Source of the DNA: Kitasatospora sp. MMS16-BH015
GTDB taxonomy: Bacteria; Actinomycetota; Actinomycetes; Streptomycetales; Streptomycetaceae
Assembly (NCBI RefSeq): GCF_002943525.1
Contig: NZ_CP025394.1
Coordinates: 5,890,001 to 5,954,000, forward strand
Reading direction: 5' to 3'
Length of the DNA stretch: 64,000 bases
A program made the position numbers and the translations under genes. The notes beneath the pieces were generated by a model, which saw nothing but the letters and a program-made list of their open reading frames with translations, was not told the DNA's origin and made no database searches. Shown here one piece after another: positions 9,332-18,026 of this stretch. Numbering within the stretch: position 1 is the first letter of the stretch; each line of letters opens with the position of its first letter.

Positions 9332-12205
9332 GTGTCTCCCATGCGCCGCCGTCGCAAGCTGGCCGCTGCCATCGTCGTTGCCGCCTCCACCGGGCTGGCC
9401 GGAGCGGCGGGTACGCTGCCGGCCCTCGCGGTCAGCACCGGCACGCTCTACGTGGACAACTCCGCCGGGAACTGCGCCGACCACGGGCCGGGCAGCCAGG
9501 CGCAGCCGTTCTGCACCGTGCAGGCCGGCGTCGACGCCGCGCAGCCCGGCTGGACCGTCTCGGTCGGGTTCGGGAAGGGCGAGTACCCGGAGCAGGTCAC
9601 CGTGCACAGCTCGGGCGCGGCGGGGCGGCCGATCGTGGTCAAGGGGCAGAAGAAGCGCGGTGACGCGCCGGTGGTCGGGGTGATCTCCGGGCTGGCCACG
9701 CCCGCCACGGCCCACGGCTTCCTGCTGGACGGTGTGCACGACGTGACGGTGCAGGGCTTCTACCTGAGTCAGACGGCCGCCGAGGCGGTGCTGGTCAAGG
9801 ACTCCTCGGGCGTCACGGTCGACTCGAACGAGATCGTCATCGCCGGGTGGGGCAACAACGCCCAGGGCTCGGCCAAGGCCGTCCCCGGGGGCAACCCGGC
9901 GATCCGGCTGACCGGGTCGAGCAGCGGGGTGACCGTCAGCCGCAATGCCGTCGGTGGCGGCGAGGGCGGCGGCATCGCGGTGGACGCCGGCGTCACCGGC
10001 ACGGTGATCACCACCAACGCCGTGACCGCCGCGGGCAGGGCCACCGAGGGGGTCGGCTACGGGATCGGCGTCACCGACGCGCCCGGCACCGTGGTCACCG
10101 GCAACACCGTGGCCAGCAGCGGAGCGGCCGGTATCGCCCTGCTGGGCCACTCCGACCACGCGGTGGTGGAGAACAACGTGGTCGCGGACTCGTACAGCCG
10201 GTCCTCGGCTGCCGAGGCCGCCGAGCTCTCGGTCTCGCCGGAGGCAGCCACCGGCACGAAGTCGGACTACAACTCGGTCTACCCGACCGGCAAGGGCGCC
10301 GCCTACCGGTGGGCCGGCACGGCCTACCAGCAGCCGGGCGACCTGAAGGGCGCCACCGGCCAGGGCTCCCACGACCTGCGCGAGGCCCCGAAGTTCCTGC
10401 TCGACGGCTCCGCCAACAGCTCGGTGACCCCGACGGCCGCCTCCGGCGCGACCGACTCGGCGGACGCCGACGCCCCCGGCGAGCTCACCACCGACCTGTA
10501 CGGCCACCCCCGGGTGGACGACCCGCAGGTCGACAACACCGGTGCGGGAGCAGTGGGTTACCACGACCGGGGCGCGGTGGAGCTCGCCGCGTTCAGTCGG
10601 CTGAGCCTGGACTTCACCCCGTACAAGGGCCCGTACCCGCTGGCCGTGACGGTCACTGCGACTGCCGAGCGGAACTGGCCGCTGGCCACCACGTACACCT
10701 ACGACTTCGGCGATGGCAGCGGCCTGCAGACCAGCACCGAGGCGCGGGTGCAGCACGTCTACCAGAAGCCCGGCAGCTACCTGATCTCGGTGACCGCGAG
10801 CGGCGCCGACCCGAACACCGCGATCTCCACCACCGGCATGGTGCCGCTGACCGTGGACGAGCCGGGCGACCTGGTGCCCGACCTGCGGGTGAGCAAGGAC
10901 GACCGGCAGAACGGCGGCGGCCCGCTGGGGTACGTGGCGGACCTGAGCCGGAGCACCAGCCCCTGGTACTTCAGCGGCTACCAGGTCGACTTCGGTGACG
11001 GCTCCCCGGTGGAGCAGAACAACAACTTCCTGCACCACACCTACCAGCGCCCCGGCGACTACACGGTCACCGCGACCCTCAAGGACCAGGGTGGCCGGAC
11101 GGCCACCGCGCAGCAGACCGTGCACGTCGGGTACGGGCAGCTGGGCTTCACACCGATCGCCCCGCAGCGCGTGCTCGACACCCGGCTGCCCGGCATGACC
11201 GGCAACTCCCGGCGGCTCGGGCCGGGCGAGTCGATCACCGTCTACGTGCCGACCGCGCCGGGGCACCCGCACGGGGACGCGGCGGTGCTCAACGTGACGG
11301 CGGTCAACCCCTCGCAGAGCGGCTACCTGAGCGTCTACCCGGCGGGCACCGACCGGCCGGCCACCTCGAACGTGAACTTCACCGCCGGGCAGACGGTGCC
11401 GAACCTGGTCACCGTGCCGACCGGCCAGGGCGACGCCGTCACCGTCTACAACTTCTCCGGCAGCACGGACGTGGTGGTCGACGCGATGGGCTACTACCAG
11501 GCCGACACCGGCAGCCGCTTCACCCCGCTGGCCCCGGCCCGACTGCTCGACACCCGCGCCACCTCCCCGGTCGGGCCGGACGGGACCACCTCGATCCAGG
11601 TGCGCGGCAACGCCGGGGTGCCGGCGGACGCCACGGCCGCGGTGCTCAACCTGACCAGCACCGACTCGGACGCCGGCGGCTACCTGACGGCCTACGCGAG
11701 CGGCACGGCCCGCCCGGGCACCTCGAACCTCAACTTCGGCCCGCGCCAGACCGTGGCCAACCAGGTGGTCGTGCCGATCGGCGCCGACGGCAAGGTCACG
11801 GTCTACAACCACACCGGCCACACCCACGTGGTCGCCGACGTCTTCGGCTACTACAGCCCGTCCGGCTCGCTCTTCACCCCGGTGCCGCCGACCCGCCTGG
11901 TCGACACCCGGCAGTCCTCGGCGCTCGGCGCCGGCTCGGTGCTCAAGGTGGACACCGGCCTCCCGGCCGGGGCCACCGGAGCCGTCCTGAACGTCACCGA
12001 CACCGCCTCGACGGCCGCCGGGTACCTGACGGTCTGGGCCGACGGCGCGGCCCGCCCCGGCACCTCGAACGTCAACTTCGCGGCGGGCAAGACGGTGCCG
12101 AACCACGTCACCACCCCGCTCGGCGCGAACGGCGCGTTCGACGTCTACAACTTCACCGGGCGCTCGCAGGTGGTCGCCGACCTGTTCGGCTACTTCGCCA
12201 AGTGA
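9332..12205 (+). CDS. Secreted right-handed beta-helix / PKD / DTR-repeat protein, copy 4
   Basis: A 957-residue paralogue, the longest of the set. GTG 9332 follows GAAGGA; an ATG three codons later is the alternative. Same order: signal peptide (MRRRRKLAAAIVVAAST...LPALAV), beta-helix about 40-350, PKD near 453 and 549, DTR repeats from about 603, 726 and 846. It is the most diverged copy, including in its third DTR repeat (FTPVPPTRLVDTR, LGAGSVLKVDTG). By eye it uses C-ending codons more strongly than copies 1-3. It may be the resident ancestor and copies 1-3 a later expansion, but that is inference. It lacks the upstream module shared by copies 2 and 3. Confidence 0.85.
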   Translation: MSPMRRRRKLAAAIVVAASTGLAGAAGTLPALAVSTGTLYVDNSAGNCADHGPGSQAQPFCTVQAGVDAAQPGWTVSVGFGKGEYPEQVTVHSSGAAGRPIVVKGQKKRGDAPVVGVISGLATPATAHGFLLDGVHDVTVQGFYLSQTAAEAVLVKDSSGVTVDSNEIVIAGWGNNAQGSAKAVPGGNPAIRLTGSSSGVTVSRNAVGGGEGGGIAVDAGVTGTVITTNAVTAAGRATEGVGYGIGVTDAPGTVVTGNTVASSGAAGIALLGHSDHAVVENNVVADSYSRSSAAEAAELSVSPEAATGTKSDYNSVYPTGKGAAYRWAGTAYQQPGDLKGATGQGSHDLREAPKFLLDGSANSSVTPTAASGATDSADADAPGELTTDLYGHPRVDDPQVDNTGAGAVGYHDRGAVELAAFSRLSLDFTPYKGPYPLAVTVTATAERNWPLATTYTYDFGDGSGLQTSTEARVQHVYQKPGSYLISVTASGADPNTAISTTGMVPLTVDEPGDLVPDLRVSKDDRQNGGGPLGYVADLSRSTSPWYFSGYQVDFGDGSPVEQNNNFLHHTYQRPGDYTVTATLKDQGGRTATAQQTVHVGYGQLGFTPIAPQRVLDTRLPGMTGNSRRLGPGESITVYVPTAPGHPHGDAAVLNVTAVNPSQSGYLSVYPAGTDRPATSNVNFTAGQTVPNLVTVPTGQGDAVTVYNFSGSTDVVVDAMGYYQADTGSRFTPLAPARLLDTRATSPVGPDGTTSIQVRGNAGVPADATAAVLNLTSTDSDAGGYLTAYASGTARPGTSNLNFGPRQTVANQVVVPIGADGKVTVYNHTGHTHVVADVFGYYSPSGSLFTPVPPTRLVDTRQSSALGAGSVLKVDTGLPAGATGAVLNVTDTASTAAGYLTVWADGAARPGTSNVNFAAGKTVPNHVTTPLGANGAFDVYNFTGRSQVVADLFGYFAK

Positions 12206-12211
12206 GCCCCG

Positions 12212-12250
12212 GCCAGGGGGCGGCCTCCGGCGCGGCGGTGGCCCCCTGGC
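12212..12250 (+). terminator. Hairpin after beta-helix/PKD copy 4
   Basis: Inverted repeat 12212-12221 with 12241-12250 (10 bp, perfect) around a 19-base GC-rich loop, no T run. Likely the terminator of copy 4. Confidence 0.5.
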
Positions 12251-12309
12251 AGACTGGCTGGTGGCGCGGCCGGACTTCGACCACGGAGACGGCGCAGGAG
12301 TTGTTCAGC

Positions 12310-13149
12310 ATGGGTAAGACGGATTCCGCCGAGTTCACAGCGTTCGCCGAGTTCGAGCGCAGCGGGTGGGCGCGGCGCGGCGACACCTACGACAGCGGGT
12401 TCGGCGCGATGACGGCCGGGCTGCACGGGCGACTGCTCGACGCGGCCGGGGTCGGCCGGGGTAGCTCGGTGCTCGAAGTCGGCTGCGGCAGCGGCCGGTT
12501 GGCTGCGACGGCGCTCGACCGGGGTGCCGTGGTGACGGCCACCGATGCCGTCCCCGAGATGGTCGAGGTGGCCGCCCGGGCGCTGCCCGGCACCCGAGTC
12601 CTGCAGGCCGCCCTCCCGGGCCTGCCCCCCGAGCTCCTGGCCGGCTCGTACGACGCGGCGGTCGGTGCCTTCGTGATCAACCACGTCCCCGACCCGGCCG
12701 GCGCCGTCGCCGAACTGGCCCGCGCCGTCCGCCCCGGCGGCCTGGTCGCCCTCTCCTGCTGGGACACCCTGGACCGCAACCGCGCCCAGGGCATCTTCTT
12801 CGACGCCGTCCGAGCCGTCGGCGCCCTCCCGCCCGCCGACCTCCCCGGCACCTCCCCCTTCGCCCCCTACGCGAGCCCCGACGCCTTCGCCACCCTCCTC
12901 CGCGAGGCCGGCCTCACGGCAGTCACCGTCCACCAGGTCACCTGGACCCACCGCGTCACCCCCGACCAGTGGTGGCAGGACGTCCTGTCCGGCACCGTCC
13001 TGACCTCCTCCCTGATCGAGGGCCAGACCCCGGCCATCATCGCCAAGATCCGGGCGGAGTACGACCACCTGACCGCCGAATTCCGGGAGGGCACCCAGGC
13101 TGCCCTCCCGGTGGCCGCCCTCCTGGCCGTGGGCACCCGAGTGGCCTGA
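12310..13149 (+). CDS. Class I SAM-dependent methyltransferase
   Basis: A 279-residue protein. ATG 12310 follows AGGAG by nine bases. Residues 54-65 form SAM motif I (VLEVGCGSGRLA), followed by an acidic motif II (VTATDAVPEMVE) and a motif near FVINHVPDPAGAVAELARAVRPGG, typical of the Methyltransf_11/25 family that includes UbiE-like enzymes. The C-terminal half is less conserved and presumably binds the substrate, which cannot be named. It stands alone after the four-gene array and is convergent with the small gene downstream, with only two bases between the stops. Confidence 0.85.
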   Translation: MGKTDSAEFTAFAEFERSGWARRGDTYDSGFGAMTAGLHGRLLDAAGVGRGSSVLEVGCGSGRLAATALDRGAVVTATDAVPEMVEVAARALPGTRVLQAALPGLPPELLAGSYDAAVGAFVINHVPDPAGAVAELARAVRPGGLVALSCWDTLDRNRAQGIFFDAVRAVGALPPADLPGTSPFAPYASPDAFATLLREAGLTAVTVHQVTWTHRVTPDQWWQDVLSGTVLTSSLIEGQTPAIIAKIRAEYDHLTAEFREGTQAALPVAALLAVGTRVA

Positions 13150-13151
13150 GG

Positions 13152-13427
13152 TCAGCCGCCGGGGCCGAACCGGTCCGCGAGGACGGTGGCCCAGTCCGCA
13201 TGGCCCAGGCCGGCGGCCATGAACAGGTCCCGCCAGTCCGCCTTCGCCAGCTTGACGACGGTGTCGAGGCTGTCGCCGTCCTGGAGGAGGATGGCCATCG
13301 CTCCGGCGAAGCGGTCCGCCTCTTGGCGGTCGGCGTCCATGTCGGCGAGCGCCGTGGTGATCTTCGCGGCGAACTTCGGTGAGAACTCGCGCGCCAGGAC
13401 TCCTGACATCCAATCCGAGAGGACCAT
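13152..13427 (-). CDS. Small hypothetical protein (91 aa)
   Basis: A 91-residue acidic, helix-rich protein (MVLSDWMSGVLAREFSPKF...) without signal peptide or membrane segment. I recognise no domain. Coding looks real: third positions are strongly GC-biased and the frame exactly fills the gap between the methyltransferase stop and the next gene. The start is uncertain: ATG 13427 has a purine-rich GGAAG directly adjacent, and an ATG six codons later is possible. Function unknown. Confidence 0.6.
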   Translation of the reverse strand: MVLSDWMSGVLAREFSPKFAAKITTALADMDADRQEADRFAGAMAILLQDGDSLDTVVKLAKADWRDLFMAAGLGHADWATVLADRFGPGG

Positions 13428-13518
13428 CTTCCGTACCCTAGGCCAAGAGGCCCACCAGTGTGAGCAGTTGAACGAACGGCGGCCACGGGGAGTCGAGCCC
13501 CCACGGCCGCCGCGCGGG

Positions 13519-15150
13519 TCAGCGGAGGGTGCCGTGGACGGCCTCCGGGTCGGTGGGGGAGAGGGGGGTGGTGGCGGTGCGGGCGGTCAGAGTGGCCGGG
13601 GGCGGGGTGAGGTAGGCGGGGGTGGGGTCGGCCTCGGGGACGCAGGTCTTGGCGATCTTGCCGGTGCCGGTGGGGAGGCTGCCGTCGCGGAGGTAGGCGG
13701 TGAAGGTGTCGTCCAGGCAGGCGTTGCCGTGGAAGAGGATCTCGTGGAAGCTGCCGCCGGTCTGGACGACCAGCTTGGAGCCCGGGAGGGCGTCGTGCAT
13801 GGCGACCCCGCCCTGGTACGGGGTGGCGGGGTCCTCGGTGGCCTGGAAGAGCAGGACGGGCGGCAGGCCCTTGCCGGTGATCGGCAGGCGGCCGGCCTGG
13901 TTGCCCTGGTAGGGCCAGAACATGCAGGCGGCGTTGTACCACATGTTGTTGTAGGTGTAGAAGGGCGCGACCGCGTTGACCTTGGCCTGGTCCTTCTTCC
14001 AGAACTCCCAGTCGCGCGGCCAGGCGTTCTCGGTGCACTGCGCCGCGTTGTACGCCGGGAAGGTGCCGTCGTCCGAGCCGGGCGCGGCGTAGCGGTTGTA
14101 GGCGATGTTCAGCGGCCGGGTGTCGTGCCGGGTCAGGTACGCGGAGAGCACGGTGGCCATCCGGGGCCAGCGCAGGAAGTTGTACCCGCCGCTGTAGAAG
14201 GTGTCCTCGAACTCGGCCGGCCCGATCTTGCCGGGGGCGGGTGAGGCGTCCACCGGGTCGGTCCGCAGGGCGGCCTCCACCTGGTAGTAGGCCTTCTCCA
14301 CGCCGGCCGGGTCGGTGCCCAGGTGGTAGACCGAGTCGGCCTTGGCCGTCCAGGCCGCGAAGGCGTCGAAGCGGCGCTGGTGCTCCTTGTCCTGGAGCAC
14401 GTTGTGGTCGTACCAGCTGATGGTGGGCCCGACGATGCTGTCGAGCACCATCCGCCGCACGTGCGAGGGGAAGAGCTGCCCGTAGGTGGAGCCGAGCGAG
14501 GTGCCCCAGGAGCCGCCGTAGAAGTTGATCTTCGGGGCGCCGAGCGCCCGCCGGATCGAGTCCATGTCCCTGGCGTTGTCCACCGTGGTCATGTGCGGCA
14601 GCAGCCAGGACCAGTCGGCCGCGCAACTCGCCGCGTATCCGGCCGCCTTGGCTAGCCAGGCCTTCGAAGTGCCTTGGCTCACCTGGTAGTCGGGCCGCTC
14701 GGCGTCGAAGTAGTGGGCGTCGCAGATGACATGGGGCTCGCTGCCGTTGGTGCCACGCGGGTCGAAGCCGATCCAGTCGTAGGTGGAGGCCACGTCCTTG
14801 GGCAGCTGGCCGGAGATGTACGCGGGCATCCAGAGGCCGGAGTCGCCCGGGCCGCCGGGGTTGAGCAGGATCGGGCCCTGCTGCTGCGCCTTGGGGGCGG
14901 TGGCCGGCAGCCGGTTCAGCTTGATCTTGATCTTCTGGCCGTGCGGGTGGGCGTAGTCCACCGGCACCTCCAGCATCGCGCACTGGAGCGCGGGCGTGGC
15001 GGGGTCGTTGCAGGAGGCCCAGGCGAGCTTGCCCTGTCCGGAGTCCTGGAGGGCGTCGTCGCCGGGTGCGGCGCTGGCGGAGGCCCCGCTGAGGGCGGCC
15101 ACGGCCGCGGCCGCCGAGAGCAGCGCGATGATTTTTCTCATGGTGAGCAT
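13519..15150 (-). CDS. Secreted alpha/beta hydrolase, tripeptidyl aminopeptidase (Tap/Slp) family
   Basis: A 543-residue exported serine hydrolase. The N-terminus is a signal peptide (MRKIIALLSAAAAVAAL...ASASAAPG); an ATG three codons in (15141) may be the true start. Family marks are the oxyanion stretch LNPGGPGDSG near 97, the nucleophile elbow GGSWGTS with Ser near 214, an Asp in ATEDPATPYQGG, and His in GSFHEI in the C-terminal TAP-like region. Streptomyces Tap and Slp enzymes remove N-terminal tripeptides from secreted proteins. The substrate here is inferred from family. The His motif differs from the usual GHG/SHG form. It ends beyond the small gene downstream on the same strand and is probably monocistronic. 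Confidence 0.85.
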   Translation of the reverse strand: MLTMRKIIALLSAAAAVAALSGASASAAPGDDALQDSGQGKLAWASCNDPATPALQCAMLEVPVDYAHPHGQKIKIKLNRLPATAPKAQQQGPILLNPGGPGDSGLWMPAYISGQLPKDVASTYDWIGFDPRGTNGSEPHVICDAHYFDAERPDYQVSQGTSKAWLAKAAGYAASCAADWSWLLPHMTTVDNARDMDSIRRALGAPKINFYGGSWGTSLGSTYGQLFPSHVRRMVLDSIVGPTISWYDHNVLQDKEHQRRFDAFAAWTAKADSVYHLGTDPAGVEKAYYQVEAALRTDPVDASPAPGKIGPAEFEDTFYSGGYNFLRWPRMATVLSAYLTRHDTRPLNIAYNRYAAPGSDDGTFPAYNAAQCTENAWPRDWEFWKKDQAKVNAVAPFYTYNNMWYNAACMFWPYQGNQAGRLPITGKGLPPVLLFQATEDPATPYQGGVAMHDALPGSKLVVQTGGSFHEILFHGNACLDDTFTAYLRDGSLPTGTGKIAKTCVPEADPTPAYLTPPPATLTARTATTPLSPTDPEAVHGTLR

Positions 15151-15237
15151 GATGTGACATGTGCAATAACACAGCTAGAGAGCTGACCGGACTTTACCAA
15201 GCTGTGACGGCTTGGCCGTTGGGGCGCGCGGGGTGGC

Positions 15238-15849
15238 TCAGGAGGTCAGGTAGCAGGAGGCCCGGCCGTGCCCCTGGGACACCAACTCCGGTGCGGGGTA
15301 GAGGAATCCGTACGAGGCATCGCCCGCCGGCCGGGCCTTGGCGCAGGCAGCATCGGCGGCCGCCTCGACGTCTCCGGCGTCCTTGGGGAGCGGCGGGGTG
15401 GCGTACACCTGGCCGTCGTGCGGCCGGTCGCAGGGCACCAGCAGCACCCACTGGATCCCGCCGTCGGAGGTGCGCGAGCGCACGGTGAAGCAGTCGCCCG
15501 CCTTGAGGTCGAAGACGCTGTCGACCTTGGCGCTGGAGACCCCGCCGGACTTGTCCCGCTGCACCTGCGGGTCTGCCACGTCGAGCAGTTGGACCAGCAG
15601 CAGGCTCCACACCACCGCGCCGATCAGCCCGGTGACGGCCGCACGTACCGGGTCGCCGATCTGTCCGTGCTCTCCGTGCTGTCCTGCTGCGTCATGGCTC
15701 GCCCCCGGGCTTCGTTCGCATGCCCGATGGCCGCGTCGCGCCGAGACCTTAGCGGGCGGGGTGGCAGCTGCCGACGGCGGGCCGGTGGTGGAGCTCCGGG
15801 GCGGCGCGCGGTTGAGACGCTGGGACAAGAAGTCGAGCGTGCAGGCCAT
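15238..15849 (-). CDS. Septum-formation-like membrane protein (start uncertain, possible frameshift)
   Basis: The open frame gives 203 residues, but only the last 135 or so look like protein: one membrane segment (LIGAVVWSLLLVQLLD) and an outside domain with AGDCF...VPCDRPHDGQVYA...ADAACAKA, the Cys/His pattern of the septum-formation (Septum_form) family. The first 65 residues are Arg/Pro/Gly-rich and read like out-of-frame sequence. A better start, ATG at 15695 behind GGGGGCGAG, opens MTQQDSTESTDRSATRYVRP in another frame and stops at 15624. A one-base indel near 15630 would join the two into a normal protein of about 150 residues. Role in division is by family name only. Confidence 0.6.
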   Translation of the reverse strand: MACTLDFLSQRLNRAPPRSSTTGPPSAAATPPAKVSARRGHRACERSPGASHDAAGQHGEHGQIGDPVRAAVTGLIGAVVWSLLLVQLLDVADPQVQRDKSGGVSSAKVDSVFDLKAGDCFTVRSRTSDGGIQWVLLVPCDRPHDGQVYATPPLPKDAGDVEAAADAACAKARPAGDASYGFLYPAPELVSQGHGRASCYLTS

Positions 15850-15917
15850 TCATCGTCTCGCCCGCGCTCCCTACCGTTGAGCAGGTCAAGGAGAGCGCGG
15901 AGCGAGGAGAAGAGACC

Positions 15918-16841
15918 ATGCGTAAGGTGACGCAGCAGCGGTTCGGCGGCCCCGAGGTGCTGGAGGTCGTGACGGCGGAGCGGCCGGTGGCCGGGCCCGG
16001 CGAGGTGCTGGTGAAGGTGGCCGCCAGCGGCCTCAACCCCGTGGACGCGGCGGTCCGTTCGGGCTTCCTGCCGCTGCTCGGCGAGGGGTCGTTCACGCTC
16101 GGCTGGGACGTGGCCGGGGTGGTCGAGGCGGTGGGCCCGGGGGCCGGGTTCGCGGTCGGTGACGAGGTGTACGGGATGCCCAACTTCCCCGGCGCGGCCG
16201 GGGGTTACGCGGAGTACGTGGCCGCTCCGGCCGCCGAGCTGGCGGCCAAGCCGGCCGGGCTCTCCTTCGCCGAGGCGGCGGCGCTGCCGCTGGCCGGGCT
16301 CACCGCCTGGCAGAGCCTGGTCACCGCCGCCGGGCTGACGGCGGGGCAGCGGGTGCTGATCCACCGCGCGGCGGGCGGAGTCGGCCACCTCGCGGTGCAG
16401 ATCGCCAAGGCCCGGGGCGCGCACGTGATCGGGCTGGCCGGTGCGGCCAAGCACGAGTTCCTCCGGAGCCTCGGCGCGGACGAGGTGATCGACTACCGGG
16501 CCACCGACTACACCGAGGTGCTGAGCGGGCTGGACGTGGTGCTCGACTCTTCCGCCGAGGGCGACCGCTCGCTGCGGGTGCTGCGGGAGGGCGGGGTGCT
16601 GGTCAGCATCATGCAGCACCACGACCAGGAGCTGGCCGCCCGGGTCCGGGCCGCCGGGCGGCGGTTCGAGGGGGTCTCGGTGCAGCCGGACGCCGCCGGG
16701 CTGGCCGGGCTCTCCGCCTTGGTCGAGGCGGGCCGGCTCCGGCCGCACCTGGCCGAGGTGCTCCCGCTGGCCGAGGTGGCCCGGGCGCACGAGCTCTTGG
16801 ACACCGGCCGCACCCAGGGCAAGATCGTCCTGGCGGTCTGA
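15918..16841 (+). CDS. NADP-dependent quinone oxidoreductase-like (zinc-free MDR family)
   Basis: A 307-residue medium-chain dehydrogenase/reductase. ATG 15918 follows GAGGAGAAGAG. The N-terminal GroES-like half has the LNPVDAAVRSG and GWDVAGVVEAVGPG motifs of the QOR/zeta-crystallin branch, and the Cys/His zinc ligands of alcohol dehydrogenases are absent. The Rossmann half carries AAGGVGHLAVQIAKARGAHVI near 153, for NADPH. It probably reduces quinones or enones. It runs 24 bases ahead of an AraC-type regulator gene on the same strand, a likely two-gene operon in which the regulator controls the reductase. Confidence 0.85.
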   Translation: MRKVTQQRFGGPEVLEVVTAERPVAGPGEVLVKVAASGLNPVDAAVRSGFLPLLGEGSFTLGWDVAGVVEAVGPGAGFAVGDEVYGMPNFPGAAGGYAEYVAAPAAELAAKPAGLSFAEAAALPLAGLTAWQSLVTAAGLTAGQRVLIHRAAGGVGHLAVQIAKARGAHVIGLAGAAKHEFLRSLGADEVIDYRATDYTEVLSGLDVVLDSSAEGDRSLRVLREGGVLVSIMQHHDQELAARVRAAGRRFEGVSVQPDAAGLAGLSALVEAGRLRPHLAEVLPLAEVARAHELLDTGRTQGKIVLAV

Positions 16842-16865
16842 GCAGCAGGAGAGAAGGGGACGGGC

Positions 16866-17963
16866 GTGGACATCCTCACCGAGGTGCTGGCGTCGATGCG
16901 GACCTCCCGCCCGGCGGCGGTCCGCACCAACGGCCGGGCCCCCTGGGCGCTGCGGCTGCCGCCGGTGGCCGGCGCCGGCTTCCACGTGGTGCTGCACGGC
17001 AGCTGCTGGCTGCTCGAACCGGACGCCTCCCGCCCCCCGCTCCACCTGCGCGAGGGCGACGTGGTCTTCCTCCGCGACGGCCACGGCCACGTCCTGGCCG
17101 ACGACCCGGCCACCGAGCCCACCGAGCCGGGGGAGGAGGCCCTCGCGGTGAGCGAGCGCCGCGCGGTCGCCGCCAGAGCGGAGAGCGGACTCGACGGCGC
17201 GGCCGCACCGGGCCCGGAGCCCGCTTCCGACGGCCCGTCCGCTACCGGTGAAGGCCCGGCACCCGACGGCCCCGGTGTCGCCCGGTTCCGGGACGGCTCG
17301 CCGATCGGGACGGTCAGCCTCGGGGGTGGCGGGGCGGAGGCCCGGCTGCTCTGCGGCGCGTACCACCTGGACCAGGGGCGGCCGCACCCGCTGGTGCGGC
17401 AGCTGCCGGAGGTGGTGCACCTGGCCACCGGGGGCGGACGCCACCCGGAGCTGACGGCGGCGATCGGGCTGCTGCGCAGCGAGCTGGACGGCCCTCGGCT
17501 CGGGTCGGACGGGATCGTGCCCGCGCTGGTGGACTCGCTGCTGCTCTACGTGCTGCGGGCCTGGCTGGACGGGCAGCCGAGCGACGCCCTGGCCGGCTGG
17601 GCGGCGGCGCTGCGCGACCCGGTGATCGCCCCGGCGCTGGCCGCGATCCACCGGGCGCCGGACCGCCCGTGGACGGTGGAGGGCCTGGCCGCCCGGGCCG
17701 GCACCTCGCGGGCCACCTTCGCCCGCCGCTTCACCTCCCTGGTCGGCGAGCCGCCGCTGGCGTACCTGACCCGGTGGCGGATGACCACCGCCGTCGATCT
17801 GCTCAAGGACCCCGCCCTGCCGCTGGCCGCCGTCGCGGCCCGTACCGGCTACGGCTCCGAGTACGCCTTCGGCAAGGCGTTCAAACGCGAGTTCGGCCAG
17901 CCCCCGGGCGGCTACCGCCGACAGCTGGGGCCCGTCGCGGGAGCCACCGGTCTCGTTGGGTGA
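16866..17963 (+). CDS. AraC family transcriptional regulator (cupin N-terminus with insertion)
   Basis: A 365-residue regulator starting at GTG 16866 behind GAGAAGGGGA. The N-terminal 75 residues and residues about 155-250 form an AraC-binding cupin of the Cupin_6 type (LREGDVVFLRDGHGHVLADDP, then ARLLCGAYHLDQG). Between them sits a Pro/Ala/Glu-rich segment of about 65 residues (86-150), longer than I would expect in this family. The C-terminal 100 residues hold two helix-turn-helix units (GLAARAGTSRATFARRFTSLVGEPPLAYLTRWRM and VAARTGYGSEYAFGKAFKREFG). It probably senses a small molecule and regulates the adjacent oxidoreductase. Confidence 0.85.
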   Translation: MDILTEVLASMRTSRPAAVRTNGRAPWALRLPPVAGAGFHVVLHGSCWLLEPDASRPPLHLREGDVVFLRDGHGHVLADDPATEPTEPGEEALAVSERRAVAARAESGLDGAAAPGPEPASDGPSATGEGPAPDGPGVARFRDGSPIGTVSLGGGGAEARLLCGAYHLDQGRPHPLVRQLPEVVHLATGGGRHPELTAAIGLLRSELDGPRLGSDGIVPALVDSLLLYVLRAWLDGQPSDALAGWAAALRDPVIAPALAAIHRAPDRPWTVEGLAARAGTSRATFARRFTSLVGEPPLAYLTRWRMTTAVDLLKDPALPLAAVAARTGYGSEYAFGKAFKREFGQPPGGYRRQLGPVAGATGLVG

Positions 17964-18026
17964 AACCGCGCGTCTCCGGTGGCGAACGGCTGAGCGAACC
18001 GGGGGGTGGCCAGGGAGACTGGCGAG

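Noticed and set aside
349..12205. The tandem repeats as a CRISPR or satellite array
   Set aside because: The repetition is at the level of whole 2.8-kb genes and coding domains; there is no short repeat with spacers.
18006..18026. GTG 18006 as start of the TRIC-type channel
   Set aside because: It has only a run of G before it. GTG 18027 has AGGGAGA at proper spacing and begins the conserved part.
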